Shown: positions 52,147 through 61,923, counted from the first letter of the stretch. The stretch is 64,000 nt of DNA from Exiguobacterium profundum (GCF_001909285.1 NZ_MRSV01000002.1:1-64000), one strand, 5' to 3'. Notes: generated by a model not told the origin, from the sequence alone. Made by a program: numbers and translations.

Positions 52147-52745
52147 GGTCACAGGTGAATCTGGCCGTACTGAAATGACATTTTTGACTAACAAAAACGG
52201 TATCAAATTTACCAATTTGATATATGTATGCTGAAATACGCCAAATTCCTCGTACTGGAACGACATTTTTATAAGAATTGGTCGCAGACCGTCGTACTGG
52301 AATGACATCACCTGCAATTTGGTCGTGAATCATCGTACCGAGACGACATATGCAAGATTTTTGTCGCAATTTGTCGTACCGGGGCGACCGATCGTACCAT
52401 TTCGAAAGAATCTTCAAAAAAAAATCAGCCCTCATTTCTTGAAAATGGTCGCAGACCGTCGTACCGAAACTGCATTATTGACGGTTTTGGTCGTGGTTGG
52501 TCGTACCGAGACGACATGTTTATGAAAATGGTCGCAGACCGTCGTACTGAGACGACATTTTGAATACTATTCTGCTGAAATTTCTACTTAAAAAGAGTAT
52601 TAAACGGCTTTCTTAAGCAATCCCTCTTAATTTGGTCGCGAAAAGTCGTACTGAAACGACACAATTTTATAGCGCTAAAATGGCTTAACATCAACGTTTC
52701 ATCAAATTTGGTCGCAATTCATCGTACCAAACCCACACTTTGACA
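52147..52745. repeat. Iteron array, probable origin of replication
   Basis: About nine or ten degenerate repeats follow the pattern GGTCGCAGACCGTCGTACTG AAACGACA, spaced irregularly. Clear copies begin near 52147, 52279, 52320, 52444, 52484, 52529, 52633 and 52709, with partial copies near 52249 and 52366. The arms GTCGTAC and ACGACA are most conserved. AT-rich sequence lies between the last copies. The array sits directly upstream of a winged-helix Rep-like gene, as in iteron plasmids. Confidence 0.8.
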
Positions 52746-52807
52746 CCATCTCGAAAGAACAAGATACTGAAACTAGCATATTTTAGGATAGAGGAGGTGT
52801 AGGGTAG

Positions 52808-53875
52808 GTGGCTTATAGAAACCGTCACATTTTAGTCGCGAACAAACTACTTGTCGCGATGAGTGGATTGACTCGTTGGACGAAACGAGATGAACATTAT
52901 CGATACGAACAGCATCACTATAACATCCCTGCATGCTTCACTTCCTTCAAATGGACAAAATCGCGGATCCGTCACGTTCTGACCCTTCTTTCTTATGCAG
53001 ACGACCAAGGCAAGATCGAATTCATGGAAGACACGGAGCTTGCCACTTCCGCCCATACTTCTGTCCGTTCTTTACATAACAACCTGAAAATGTTCGAGAG
53101 CCATGGATTGTTGCGACTTGTCCGTCATTTTCCTGGGGTGCTCTCCATCGAACTGAACGATTATCTTGAAAACTATCGTGACCTTTTTGTAGACGGAGCC
53201 TCTGTCGTCTCGAAGACCGGGTACACGTCTATTTGGCATGACCTTCTCGCTGAACTCCTCTCGCTTGATAATGTGAACGCTTTACGACTTGCGTTACGTA
53301 CGCTCGTCCAAGTCGAAAAAGATGTACATGTACAGTCGAATGAGCAGGCGATCCTCACTTATGACGAGATCAAGGGGTTCTTGCCAAGATACTGTGGCCA
53401 CAAACTTGCCATCCAAAAGATGATGTCACGGTTGAAGTTCCTCCAGGTCTCACTCGTAGAGGACAGCCGCCACTTCTTGAATGTGGTGAAGCAGAACATG
53501 ACGCTCAAGAAACGTGTACAGGACATCACTCGACCTGTCCTCGTTGAGATGAAGTTGGACAGCGCGCGGGACAGCAAACTCATCCGGGAGGAAGAACGTT
53601 CAGAGACTCAGATCGCCTGGTTCGAATTGCGGAAACGGGTAGGCGAGTTCTTCGACTTCGATGTGTTGAAGGTGAGCCGCGAATCCCTCTATTCGATGAG
53701 TGACACGTTCGGGGCATCTGCGTTCCGTGAGGTCTTGTCCGACTTGAAACAAGCGTTCCTCCACCACCGTGAGGATCTCGTGCATTCTAGTGAGCATCGA
53801 CTCTTCTTCAGTGAGCCGATCCTCTACCTCCATCAGCAATTAAAGACCAGAATTGAAAAATCGGCTATCGCATGA
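52808..53875 (+). CDS. Winged-helix replication-initiator-like protein
   Basis: 355 residues from GTG 52808 (GAGGAGGTG nine bases upstream). Residues about 45-105 look like a winged helix: FKWTKSRIRHVLTLLSYADD, ELATSAHTSVRSLHNNLKMF, ESHGLLRL. A second possible helix-turn-helix lies in the middle (LTYDEIKGFLPRYCGHKLAI). The gene follows the iteron array by about 60 bases, the standard arrangement for an iteron-binding Rep. I did not recognise a specific Rep family, so initiator function is inferred from context and fold. Confidence 0.65.
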   Translation: MAYRNRHILVANKLLVAMSGLTRWTKRDEHYRYEQHHYNIPACFTSFKWTKSRIRHVLTLLSYADDQGKIEFMEDTELATSAHTSVRSLHNNLKMFESHGLLRLVRHFPGVLSIELNDYLENYRDLFVDGASVVSKTGYTSIWHDLLAELLSLDNVNALRLALRTLVQVEKDVHVQSNEQAILTYDEIKGFLPRYCGHKLAIQKMMSRLKFLQVSLVEDSRHFLNVVKQNMTLKKRVQDITRPVLVEMKLDSARDSKLIREEERSETQIAWFELRKRVGEFFDFDVLKVSRESLYSMSDTFGASAFREVLSDLKQAFLHHREDLVHSSEHRLFFSEPILYLHQQLKTRIEKSAIA

Positions 53876-54446
53876 TGGCCTTTTTGGCATGCCTTTTTTT
53901 GAAAAATTGTATGAAAACCATATGAATATGCGATATATCTCTTCGTCTTCCATCAAAATGAGGACCGTCCGGGTCATGGACCTCCTTTGATTAGGCTCTT
54001 TGGAAAAAAATCAAATCTATTGATCTTTATTTCAAATTTCTCATGAAAAAAAAGAGAGAAGTCGTTCGATTTATCAAAAGTGGTACGAAAAAAAAAGAAA
54101 GCTCTTTGAAGGAAAGAAACTGATCATGACAGATATGCAAGTCTCTTTATTTCGTGTGAACGTTGGTATCACAAGGATTTATGCGTCCTCCATTTTTCCA
54201 ACTCTTTCAATCCTTCTTTAATCCTTATTCATTCTATATAATCTTTTATATTCATAAGAATATGGTCTTTTATTCTTTTATGAAATCATATAGTCATAAT
54301 AAATTATTTAAACTTTCAGCAACAAAAAAGGAGTTAAATGATGGACAGTTGAATATCTGTTGTTGAAAGTACTCTAATTACTCCACTACTGCAATAAATT
54401 ATAATCACCTTTATTTTTCTATCTATATTAAGTGAGGAGCTATTTT
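53876..54446. other. AT-rich intergenic stretch, no supported gene
   Basis: A GGCATGCC plus T-run just after the Rep-like stop may be a weak terminator. The rest is A/T-rich with long A runs. A possible 67-codon frame at 54163 has no RBS and low-complexity composition, and is not called. Confidence 0.4.
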
Positions 54447-54692
54447 ATGACCAAGCAGGATTGTAATGAAATCTGGACTATAGTAGGCTATCGCGATTAT
54501 GCTACTTCGCCTTTTTTCAGTAAAAACTATTACAGTAAAATGGTGACATTACGAAAAATAGAATACCTTTTGAGCAAACGACCAGATGATGTGTTTTATA
54601 TTTATTATCGCCGTGAATCAGATGGTGTAGAAATGTACTTAAATCCTCCTGGATTCTATGAGGAAGAGGGAGAACCTTGGACGTATTATTGA
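54447..54692 (+). CDS. Small hypothetical protein
   Basis: 81 residues from ATG 54447 (GAGGAG upstream). It reads TKQDCNEIWTIVGYRDYATS, KIEYLLSKRPDDVFYIYYRR and ends in an acidic, Tyr/Pro-rich tail. Compact and probably folded; no family recognised. It is AT-rich, ends at a strong terminator and lies just left of the partition region. Confidence 0.55.
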   Translation: MTKQDCNEIWTIVGYRDYATSPFFSKNYYSKMVTLRKIEYLLSKRPDDVFYIYYRRESDGVEMYLNPPGFYEEEGEPWTYY

Positions 54693-54724
54693 TCTTGAAG
54701 TATCAAAACTATAAAATATAGATT

Positions 54725-54774
54725 TTGAAAAAACACGTGTACATTTCGACATGGAAATGTACACGTGTTTTTTC
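54725..54774. terminator. Perfect bidirectional terminator
   Basis: Long arms TGAAAAAACACGTGTACATT / AATGTACACGTGTTTTTTCA, nearly perfect, around a short loop; 33 bases after the stop at 54692. Confidence 0.85.
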
Positions 54775-54852
54775 AAAAATAGACTCCTAAATCGGATTGG
54801 AGTCTATTTTATTTGGCAGTGAATGATGTATGAGAGATTTCGACGTCGAAAT

Positions 54853-54929
54853 GTATACGGTAATTTATGGTGAAATGTAATGTATACAATTCTTTTAAGT
54901 CGTATACGAGCTATTTTTGTTTCGTATAC
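54853..54929. repeat. GTATAC repeats upstream of the partition genes (centromere/operator candidate)
   Basis: The palindrome GTATAC occurs at 54853, 54882, 54902 and 54924, three of them flanked as YGTATACRA. Four copies in 77 bases directly upstream of the first parA are far above expectation. They fit a parS-like centromere or an operator bound by the RHH partner protein. Confidence 0.6.
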
Positions 54930-55022
54930 AATTTAATTAGCTTTATAACCTGGACTGACCTTTGTTTTTGTTGTATCCAAAAAAAGAGTATGGCATCATT
55001 AAACATAGAAAGGGGAGAGAAA

Positions 55023-55805
55023 ATGAATATTTTGACGTTTTATATCTCGAAAGGCGGGTCTGGTAAGACAACATGTTCCTTGAATATGGCCTATGCGCTA
55101 GGTGAATTGGGGGAACGTGTCCTCCTCATCGATTTGGACCCCCAAGGCTCTCTGAGTAAACTGATGTTGAAAGAGTCCGACACAATCAAATATATGACCA
55201 TGTTCGATGTACACACACGAAATCTAGACATCAAGGACATTCTGTTCGATGATGAAACGTATCATGTCAGCCTTCTCCCCTCGAATGAACGAAATGCCAG
55301 GTTGATCAATGTGATTTCCGAACAAGACAAGCTTTTCCTATTACAGGATATGATTTCGCCGCTCGAGGATGAGTTCGATTGGATCATATTGGACTCGGTC
55401 CCTTCTATTAATGAGCTCTCAAAAGTCGTCCTCTCGACTTCGAACATGACCATCATCCCGTTCATGCCGAAAAAGCTCGTCTTTGATCAGCTTGCAAGCA
55501 CCATCCGTACGGTACAAAAGGTAAAAAAATTCTATAATCCGGATTTGGAGATCGCCGGTGTCCTACCTGTGGCGATGGACCATACGCTGAAGGCAGATAA
55601 AGAATACTTCGAGGCGATGGAACAAATCGCGTCGGCTGAATCGTTGTCCATCTTGCCTGTCGTGAAACGTTCGACCTTCATTGAAAAGGCGGCGGACAGT
55701 GGGAAGAGTGTCATCCAATACCGCTCGAAGGAATCAAAGCAGTTATCCGAACCGTTTCGGGAGTTGGCGAAAATTGTACGAGCATCCAGGGGTGATTCCG
55801 TATGA
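55023..55805 (+). CDS. parA: ParA-family partition ATPase 1
   Basis: 260 residues from ATG 55023 (AAAGGGGAG upstream); an upstream frame extension lacks an RBS. Deviant Walker A KGGSGKTT at about 10-17, LLIDLDPQGSLSK (Walker A'), and WIILDSVPSINELSKVV. It is a short ParA without N-terminal HTH (type Ib-like). The next gene overlaps its stop. It moves plasmid copies on the nucleoid with its DNA-binding partner. Confidence 0.88.
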   Translation: MNILTFYISKGGSGKTTCSLNMAYALGELGERVLLIDLDPQGSLSKLMLKESDTIKYMTMFDVHTRNLDIKDILFDDETYHVSLLPSNERNARLINVISEQDKLFLLQDMISPLEDEFDWIILDSVPSINELSKVVLSTSNMTIIPFMPKKLVFDQLASTIRTVQKVKKFYNPDLEIAGVLPVAMDHTLKADKEYFEAMEQIASAESLSILPVVKRSTFIEKAADSGKSVIQYRSKESKQLSEPFRELAKIVRASRGDSV

Positions 55806-56485
55806 AGGCAAGGAACCGAAACATCCACAAGGTCAAACCGAGTGAGCAACACCCTTACCAGAGCGGGCTGACGAATATCAGTTCCCTCGTGCAAAAGCTC
55901 CCTGTCTCGAAGGAAGTCGAAGATCTCGTCTATGAGATCAATGAACTCGCAAAAGTGCAGACAATCTCAGTGTTCGAAATCGGGAAACGACTCGTCATCG
56001 CACGATCTGAGATGCATGATAAAAAGGAGTGGGGCACTTTTTTAGAGGCCGTCTCGATGTCCGCCTCGCTCGCATCTCGATACATCAAAGCCTATGACAC
56101 GTTACATCCACTAGAATCATCATTGTCGAGCCTCCCCGCATCCAAAATCTTTGAACTCATGTATCTGGATAATATAGATGAGGTGATCGAGCAGGGCCTA
56201 TACATCGACGGTGAGAGGAAGCAAGTCGAGGAGCTCACTGTGAAACAGATCCGTGACCTCCGAAAGGGAGGAACGCACACGCCACTCAAGGTGAGACCGT
56301 TCCAACAGGAGAAGAAGTCATCGGCAATCTTGTCCGCTCGTATCCCGAGCGACCTGTCGGAACAATTTCAGCAGTATGCTCATGCCCATAACCGTAGTGT
56401 CAGCGAGTTACTGGCAGAAATGATTGAACGAACCGTATCAGACAACATCATCGACGACATAGATGAACAAGGAGAACAGTCATGA
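55802..56485 (+). CDS. DUF3102-like plus RHH partition partner 1
   Basis: 227 residues, ATG overlapping the parA1 stop. The middle has a DUF3102-like pattern (ISVFEIGKRLVIARSEM, KEWGTFLEAVSMSASLASRY IKAYDTL). The C-terminus (about 180-215) is a ribbon-helix-helix: ILSARIPSDLSEQFQQYAHA HNRSVSELLAEMIER. It probably binds the GTATAC repeats and stimulates ParA1, replacing a classic ParB. Confidence 0.75.
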   Translation: MKARNRNIHKVKPSEQHPYQSGLTNISSLVQKLPVSKEVEDLVYEINELAKVQTISVFEIGKRLVIARSEMHDKKEWGTFLEAVSMSASLASRYIKAYDTLHPLESSLSSLPASKIFELMYLDNIDEVIEQGLYIDGERKQVEELTVKQIRDLRKGGTHTPLKVRPFQQEKKSSAILSARIPSDLSEQFQQYAHAHNRSVSELLAEMIERTVSDNIIDDIDEQGEQS

Positions 56486-57258
56486 AAAAAATCGCGTTGT
56501 ACAACCGTAAGGGAGGGGTCGGAAAATCGACCACGACCATCAATCTAGCTCACGCCTATGCAAGGGACGGGTTGCGTGTACTCGTTATCGACGCCGATGA
56601 CCAGGCGTCCTCGACGAACGGCCTAGGTCTGACGAACGACTATGAGGGCAAGGTGTTATTGGATTGTCTATTAGAGGAGAACGACCCGTTCTATACACCG
56701 ATCGAACAGGTCATCGTGACCTGCGAATACGAGACAGGAACAATCTATTTGGTCCCGACGAGACGATCCGCCTCGCCGAGCGACCTGACCAGTCAGATCG
56801 GTTATGAATATCGTCTGAGCGAGGAGCTTGCGAAACTCGAAGAGTTGTTCGATATCTGCCTGATTGACTGCCCGGGTTCGACATCCGCCTTGAATCCCTA
56901 TGCGCGCTGCGCGCTGGTCGCCCAGGACCGGATCATCATGCCTGTCCAGATGCAAAAGTTCTCGATGGACGCGGTCTACTCGGCTCCCGAGGAACTGGAA
57001 GAAATGAAACGCTTCCGAGAAGACATTCATATCGCGGCCTTCATCCCCACCATGGTGAGCGCCCGTTCCAAGGGGGATACGACGACCGTGGAGGAACTCG
57101 AGGAGCTCGGGGAAGAGGTGGGCATCCCGGTCCTGACGACGATACCGTATGCGGTGAAGGTTCAGACACTGCAGCGTGAGTCCCGACCGGTCATCGACCA
57201 CAAGAGTCCCGCTACGGACGCATACCTACAGCTTGCACAGGAGGTACTCTCGTTATGA
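56482..57258 (+). CDS. parA: ParA-family ATPase 2
   Basis: 258 residues; ATG overlaps the previous stop. Deviant Walker A NRKGGVGKSTTTINL at the N-terminus, VLVIDADDQASSTNGLG, and FDICLIDCPGSTSALNPYAR. It differs clearly from ParA1 (GC-rich codons, Gly-Val-Gly loop), so it is an independent cassette rather than a fresh duplicate. The pairing with the downstream gene mirrors cassette 1. Confidence 0.88.
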   Translation: MKKIALYNRKGGVGKSTTTINLAHAYARDGLRVLVIDADDQASSTNGLGLTNDYEGKVLLDCLLEENDPFYTPIEQVIVTCEYETGTIYLVPTRRSASPSDLTSQIGYEYRLSEELAKLEELFDICLIDCPGSTSALNPYARCALVAQDRIIMPVQMQKFSMDAVYSAPEELEEMKRFREDIHIAAFIPTMVSARSKGDTTTVEELEELGEEVGIPVLTTIPYAVKVQTLQRESRPVIDHKSPATDAYLQLAQEVLSL

Positions 57259-58055
57259 ACCGTAATCGTAAAAAGCACACACCAAAGATCTCAACGTTCA
57301 ATGCAAACCTGCCGGTGAGACAAGGATCAGGGGATTCGGACAATCGAAGCGAGCAAGTCGAGGCGGTGAAGGAGTTCTCTGCCACATCGACCGTGGCGAA
57401 CCCTTACCAGTCCCTGCCGGCGACGGGCCTCTCGCGTGTCATCACGAAGAGGCTTCCCGAGGACATGGCGGGCATCGTACAGTACTATAACCACATCGAT
57501 GCCATTCAAGCCACGAGTTTTGTCGAAAAATGTCGGATACTGGCCCATGCGAGCAGCCTGTTCCGCGACCCTGACACAAGGGACGGATTCAAGGAGCAAG
57601 AGGGGAACTGGCAAGATTTCCTAGCGAAGATTGGGATGTCGCATTCTCAGGTAAACCGATTCGTTTCCTTCTGGAACACGTTCGGACCGAAGATATTGGA
57701 GAAGACGATCGAGCAAGAGTTCAGCGCGACGAAACTCGCCGAACTCCTCTCCTGGCCGGAGGACCCGAGACCTGCACTTCTGGAAGGGAAGACCTACCCT
57801 ACGAAGAATGGGGAGAAGGGCGTGTATGAGATGACGCGTGAGGAGTTGCGCGAGGTGAAGAGGATGCTTCTGGAACGAAGAGAGGGTCGTGTCATCGAGA
57901 ACACCAAGACCCCTAATCGGAACATCCGCATCACTTTCAACGATGACGACGCCCTGCTCTATCAAAGCCTGTTGGAGAAGGCACGGGAAGAGGCGGTATC
58001 CGAGGATGAAATCATTCGTCGAGCCTTGGACTTCTATATAAAAAACAGTCATTAA
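57255..58055 (+). CDS. DUF3102-like plus RHH partition partner 2
   Basis: 266 residues; start overlaps parA2 stop. The central segment (SFVEKCRILAHASSLFRDPD, NWQDFLAKIGMSHSQVNRFV SFWNTFG) parallels partner 1. C-terminal ribbon-helix-helix: NIRITFNDDDALLYQSLLEK AREEAVSEDEIIRRALDFYI. N-terminal 60 residues are disordered. Likely the centromere-binding partner of ParA2; its site is unknown, since the GTATAC repeats lie before cassette 1. Confidence 0.7.
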   Translation: MNRNRKKHTPKISTFNANLPVRQGSGDSDNRSEQVEAVKEFSATSTVANPYQSLPATGLSRVITKRLPEDMAGIVQYYNHIDAIQATSFVEKCRILAHASSLFRDPDTRDGFKEQEGNWQDFLAKIGMSHSQVNRFVSFWNTFGPKILEKTIEQEFSATKLAELLSWPEDPRPALLEGKTYPTKNGEKGVYEMTREELREVKRMLLERREGRVIENTKTPNRNIRITFNDDDALLYQSLLEKAREEAVSEDEIIRRALDFYIKNSH

Positions 58056-58098
58056 AGAGGAGTTCTGAAAAAGTTTACTTGGAGCGAGGGGGCATACG

Positions 58099-60672
58099 AT
58101 GTGTGAAAGAGTAGCAGGTCGTGGTAGGGGAAGGTACCAAGACATAGAATTTGATAATGTCCATCATAGTCTATTGGGATTGATTGAATTTGCAAATATC
58201 GATAGGAATCGTTTAAGTTTTGAATCCGTGTTGTCTTTGATACGTGAGGGTTTTACCATACAAGACTTTATAGATAATAACGAGCAACGATTGGATTCTA
58301 TTCGAAAACCCTTGAAGAACGCGATTCTGGACCTTCTTGATACATATGGTGAGTCAAGGGTCAATGACATGTGCTCCAGGTGGACGTTCTATCATCTGAT
58401 TTTTTTAGAAATGGGCGTCACGGAGTCTCTTTCAAAATTGATGGCTGTAGCCCAAATTGGTTTTGAAGAGTTTGACCTGATGGACTATGAAAACTTCAAG
58501 TACCGTACAGGAGGCAGAAATAGACTTAGTACTTATTTGAAACTAAGGGATTCTTATATGACATTCAAGGACGAGATAGGCGAAGAGGTGTTTCAAGGAC
58601 TTACCTATCAGCAAGTTTCAATCCCTATTAAGCCGAAACTAAAGCCATTGAATCTTAGCAAAAGAGAATATAAAAGACTAGAAAAGCAGTTTCTTGAAAC
58701 ATATTATGATGAGTTTCAAGAAAACTTCACAGTGAAAGAACTAAGTGCGAGAATGGACGTTGATGAAAGATTCATTCAACTAATTTTAAAAAATGCTTCA
58801 AGAAAAGGTTTACTTGAGACCGATGGATATGATGTAAAAAAAATAAGAAGGTCGTTCGAGGAACTGCTGCTCTGGGAGTCGTTACCGGAGCCTGAAATCA
58901 TCCGTTTGAGATTGGTGGAGGGCTATAGCGTTGCAGAGATTGCAGACAAGCTCGGACTCTCAAGACAAGGTGTCTCCATAAAATTAAAAACAGCTCTCTC
59001 ACTCGTACCAACCTCGCACGTGATAGAAGCTAAACGTTATCTTAGACGTTTTCGGAAATTCAAAATGAATGAGGACATGTTTGTCAAAATCTTTGACGAA
59101 CATCCTGCAGTTTTCAGATGGCTTTCACTGAAGGTGAAAAATGGAAATAAAGATGTACGTGAAATGTACACCAGGTTGACAGAGGAGCAACAAAAAAGAT
59201 TCGAAGTTCATTTTTCGGTCACTTTATTGGATGGAGATTTAGTTTCTGTTGACAAGAAGACTATTCTCGAGAAAGTGATTTTTGACCATGCCTTCGATAA
59301 CTCATGTCGCATAGAAGAAATCCATGAAATTTATAAAGGATATATCTACGCCCAATTCCCTGTGGAGATTGCGGATTCGCTTTATACTGACGAAAGAACT
59401 CTACAGGGCATAGCCAGTAGATCGTCCCTCACAATAAGCTCATATGGTAACAGGGTTCGTTATCATAATCCGAAAGTTTTCACCGACGAAAGGATGAATC
59501 GCCTTCAGATATTATTGCAACTAGAACCCGGTGTGTATAACGCGCGGTACATCTTTCAACTCGACCCTGGGCTTATGGAAGAGTTGAATTGCAAAGACCC
59601 TTCAGAACTCCATAACATCATCAAAACCAGAATCTCACATCCTCATATCACGATGGGAAGGATGCCAGAACTCGCCATCGGTGTCAGTGATAAACTCACT
59701 TGGGTGCGTCATCTAATCCGTGAGCATGCCCCGATACCGCTCGAGGAATTTCTAGACATGCTGTCCCGTAGATTTGGACTTCATATCCCTTCGATGCGTA
59801 GCCTGGTCCAGACCACCATGTTAGAACATTTATCGCCTGATAACATATTGATAGCAAGCTTCCCGACCATCACGGACGAGGAGACGGAGTGGTTGAGGAC
59901 AATCCTCGCCGAGGACATCTACACGTTCGACCAACTGCTCGACCTCCATAAGGATGTCCCAGACCTCTACGACAGGTTCTTGAACAAATGGGTCCTGTCA
60001 CACGTCGGCTACACGATCAGCGGGGGGTTCATCGTCAAGTCTGAGTATGGGAGCGGGGAGGCATATTTCCGGGACGTCATCAAATCCAAAGACCTGTATC
60101 GAATTCAGGACATTCCTGCTGCCAAGACGCAGAGTTACTTCAAGGTATTGAAGGACCTAGAGACAGAATTAGAGATCTTCAGGGCGGACGACGACCACTA
60201 CATGAACATCGGGCGATTGGAGAAGGGCGGATTCTCAAAATCGATGATCCGGGCTGAAATCGAAGACATTGTCGAGGCTGCAAGACATCTCGACACGGAA
60301 TATTTCACATTCCCCATGCTCCAAGAGGTCTGCGCTTCGGAGTTGGTCGACCTGGGGATGGAGAATGTCTTTTACGAGAGGCTGATTCGCCTTCACCCTG
60401 ATGTGAACTTCATCCCGTCAGGTGGGGGGGACATCTTCTATTTCTCTAGAGAAAAGAGGACGCTTGGACATTTCTATCTGGCACATCTCCATAAAAACGA
60501 GGGCATCGACGTCCACGTATTCGAAAGAGGGCTCGAGGAACGTTATGGTATAACGTTCAACAGCGGGAAGATCATCGAATCCATCAGGGACCGGGGAGGA
60601 TTCTGCTCACCAGAGACCGAGAAAGTGTACCGAGACAAGTCGATATTCCTCGATGATCTTTATCGAGACTGA
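58099..60672 (+). CDS. Large HTH protein, first gene of the right-end operon
   Basis: 857 residues from ATG 58099 (GAGGGGG upstream). A sigma-70 region 4-like helix-turn-helix is visible at about 267-300 (EPEIIRLRLVEGYSVAEIAD KLGLSRQGVSIKL); a second possible HTH lies at 210-235 (FTVKELSARMDVDERFIQLI). The C-terminal half is repetitive in pattern (FDQLLDLHKDVPDLYDRFLN, FPMLQEVCASELVDLGMENV). No enzymatic motif. The first two thirds are AT-rich and the last third GC-rich, so the gene looks mosaic. It is followed by the ParB-fold and helicase genes. Not recognised; probably the DNA-binding or regulatory part of that set. Confidence 0.6.
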   Translation: MCERVAGRGRGRYQDIEFDNVHHSLLGLIEFANIDRNRLSFESVLSLIREGFTIQDFIDNNEQRLDSIRKPLKNAILDLLDTYGESRVNDMCSRWTFYHLIFLEMGVTESLSKLMAVAQIGFEEFDLMDYENFKYRTGGRNRLSTYLKLRDSYMTFKDEIGEEVFQGLTYQQVSIPIKPKLKPLNLSKREYKRLEKQFLETYYDEFQENFTVKELSARMDVDERFIQLILKNASRKGLLETDGYDVKKIRRSFEELLLWESLPEPEIIRLRLVEGYSVAEIADKLGLSRQGVSIKLKTALSLVPTSHVIEAKRYLRRFRKFKMNEDMFVKIFDEHPAVFRWLSLKVKNGNKDVREMYTRLTEEQQKRFEVHFSVTLLDGDLVSVDKKTILEKVIFDHAFDNSCRIEEIHEIYKGYIYAQFPVEIADSLYTDERTLQGIASRSSLTISSYGNRVRYHNPKVFTDERMNRLQILLQLEPGVYNARYIFQLDPGLMEELNCKDPSELHNIIKTRISHPHITMGRMPELAIGVSDKLTWVRHLIREHAPIPLEEFLDMLSRRFGLHIPSMRSLVQTTMLEHLSPDNILIASFPTITDEETEWLRTILAEDIYTFDQLLDLHKDVPDLYDRFLNKWVLSHVGYTISGGFIVKSEYGSGEAYFRDVIKSKDLYRIQDIPAAKTQSYFKVLKDLETELEIFRADDDHYMNIGRLEKGGFSKSMIRAEIEDIVEAARHLDTEYFTFPMLQEVCASELVDLGMENVFYERLIRLHPDVNFIPSGGGDIFYFSREKRTLGHFYLAHLHKNEGIDVHVFERGLEERYGITFNSGKIIESIRDRGGFCSPETEKVYRDKSIFLDDLYRD

Positions 60673-60702
60673 AAACATCACACAATTTATTGGAACGAGG
60701 TA

Positions 60703-61923
60703 ATGAACTTGAGAACAGAACAATCAATCGAGACCATCAATTTGAGAGGGCGCATCGGTCATGACATCATGAAGACCGACCAGAAGCGGAAGCTCGCCCT
60801 GAAGGGTGAGGTCAAGAGCTTCGACGTGTACAAAATCCCGCTCGACCTTCTCCTTTATAACAAACGAAACGGACGTATCATCAGCTGGATGAACAAACTC
60901 GAGTCCGAAGGGGTCGTCGTGGACGAGCTGTCAAAAGACGAGTACAACGAGAAGGTCGAGACGATGATTGTCGACTCGAACCGGACCGCCCTCGAGAAGA
61001 CGAAGAAGAACATCAAGGCCCTCGGGCAGATCCATCCTGGTGTCGTACTGAACAATGGGACCGTGATTGACGGGAACCGGCGATTCACCTGCCTTCGTCA
61101 ACTCAAGCGTGAGGACGGGGGAGACCTTTTCTTCGAGGCCGTCATCCTCGACCCCGAGGAGGGATTGACGGACGCCGACATCAAGCGACTCGAGCTGCGC
61201 ATCCAGCATGGGGAGGAGCGTCCGGTCGATTATAACGCCATCGACAACTTGGTCGACGTCTATAACGACATCCGAATCAACCGTTACTTCACGACCAAGG
61301 AATACGCGGCGAACATCGGCAAGAAAGAATCCGATGTCAAGAAGATGCTCGAGAAGGCCGACCTTATGGTCGAGTACCTCAAGTTCATCAATGCGGAAGG
61401 CAAGTTCTATGTCGCACGTGAGCTCGAACTCGACGGTCCGCTACAGGAGATGACCGGGATCCTGCGGAAAGAGAAGGATGAGGAGGACCGCATCCGGGTA
61501 CAGGACGCACTCTTCACGGCATTGAGCACCTCGAAGGACAGGGACCTCACCCGTTACATCCGTAAAATCGGGAAGGACATCCTCGGAAGCAAGAACCGTG
61601 AGGAATTCCTAGAGGAGTTCGAGGACATCGTGGATGACGTACACGATGCCTTCCAAGAGAGGGAGACCGTCGACATCTCGACGATTCGAGAGGTGAACAA
61701 GGACCTCGAACAGGTACGTTCCGAGGCATCTTACATCGTGAGTCGTCGTGCCGAGGAGACAGCCATCACACGTGCCCAGATGAAACCGGTCGACGCGTTG
61801 AACACCTCGCTCAAGGCGCTCGAGAACATCGACACGGAGCAGGTGTCGAGGATGGATGCACATACGAAGGGTGAGTTCGACCGATTGGTGAACCTGTTGC
61901 GGGAGAGACTGGACTCCCTATGA
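60703..61923 (+). CDS. ParB-fold (ParB/sulfiredoxin-like) protein
   Basis: 406 residues from ATG 60703; TTG 60709 has better spacing from GAGG and may be the real start. Residues about 35-150 form a ParB N-terminal-like domain: YKIPLDLLLYNKRNGRIISW, then TKKNIKALGQIHPGVVLNNG and TVIDGNRRFTCLRQL. A helical segment resembles the ParB HTH (FTTKEYAANIGKKESDVKKM). The C-terminal part is coiled. In plasmids ParB-fold proteins act in partition, but in defence islands they occur as nucleases or CTP/ATP switches; the helicase neighbour favours the latter. The stop overlaps the helicase start. Confidence 0.65.
   Translation: MNLRTEQSIETINLRGRIGHDIMKTDQKRKLALKGEVKSFDVYKIPLDLLLYNKRNGRIISWMNKLESEGVVVDELSKDEYNEKVETMIVDSNRTALEKTKKNIKALGQIHPGVVLNNGTVIDGNRRFTCLRQLKREDGGDLFFEAVILDPEEGLTDADIKRLELRIQHGEERPVDYNAIDNLVDVYNDIRINRYFTTKEYAANIGKKESDVKKMLEKADLMVEYLKFINAEGKFYVARELELDGPLQEMTGILRKEKDEEDRIRVQDALFTALSTSKDRDLTRYIRKIGKDILGSKNREEFLEEFEDIVDDVHDAFQERETVDISTIREVNKDLEQVRSEASYIVSRRAEETAITRAQMKPVDALNTSLKALENIDTEQVSRMDAHTKGEFDRLVNLLRERLDSL

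Noticed and set aside
52147-52745. Repeated GTCGTAC-containing units as a CRISPR array
   Set aside because: Units are degenerate and irregularly spaced, no cas genes are present, and they sit directly before a Rep-like gene; iterons explain them better.
54163-54366. 67-codon frame in the AT-rich gap
   Set aside because: Low-complexity Phe/Tyr/Ile-rich sequence without RBS; likely chance in A/T-rich DNA.
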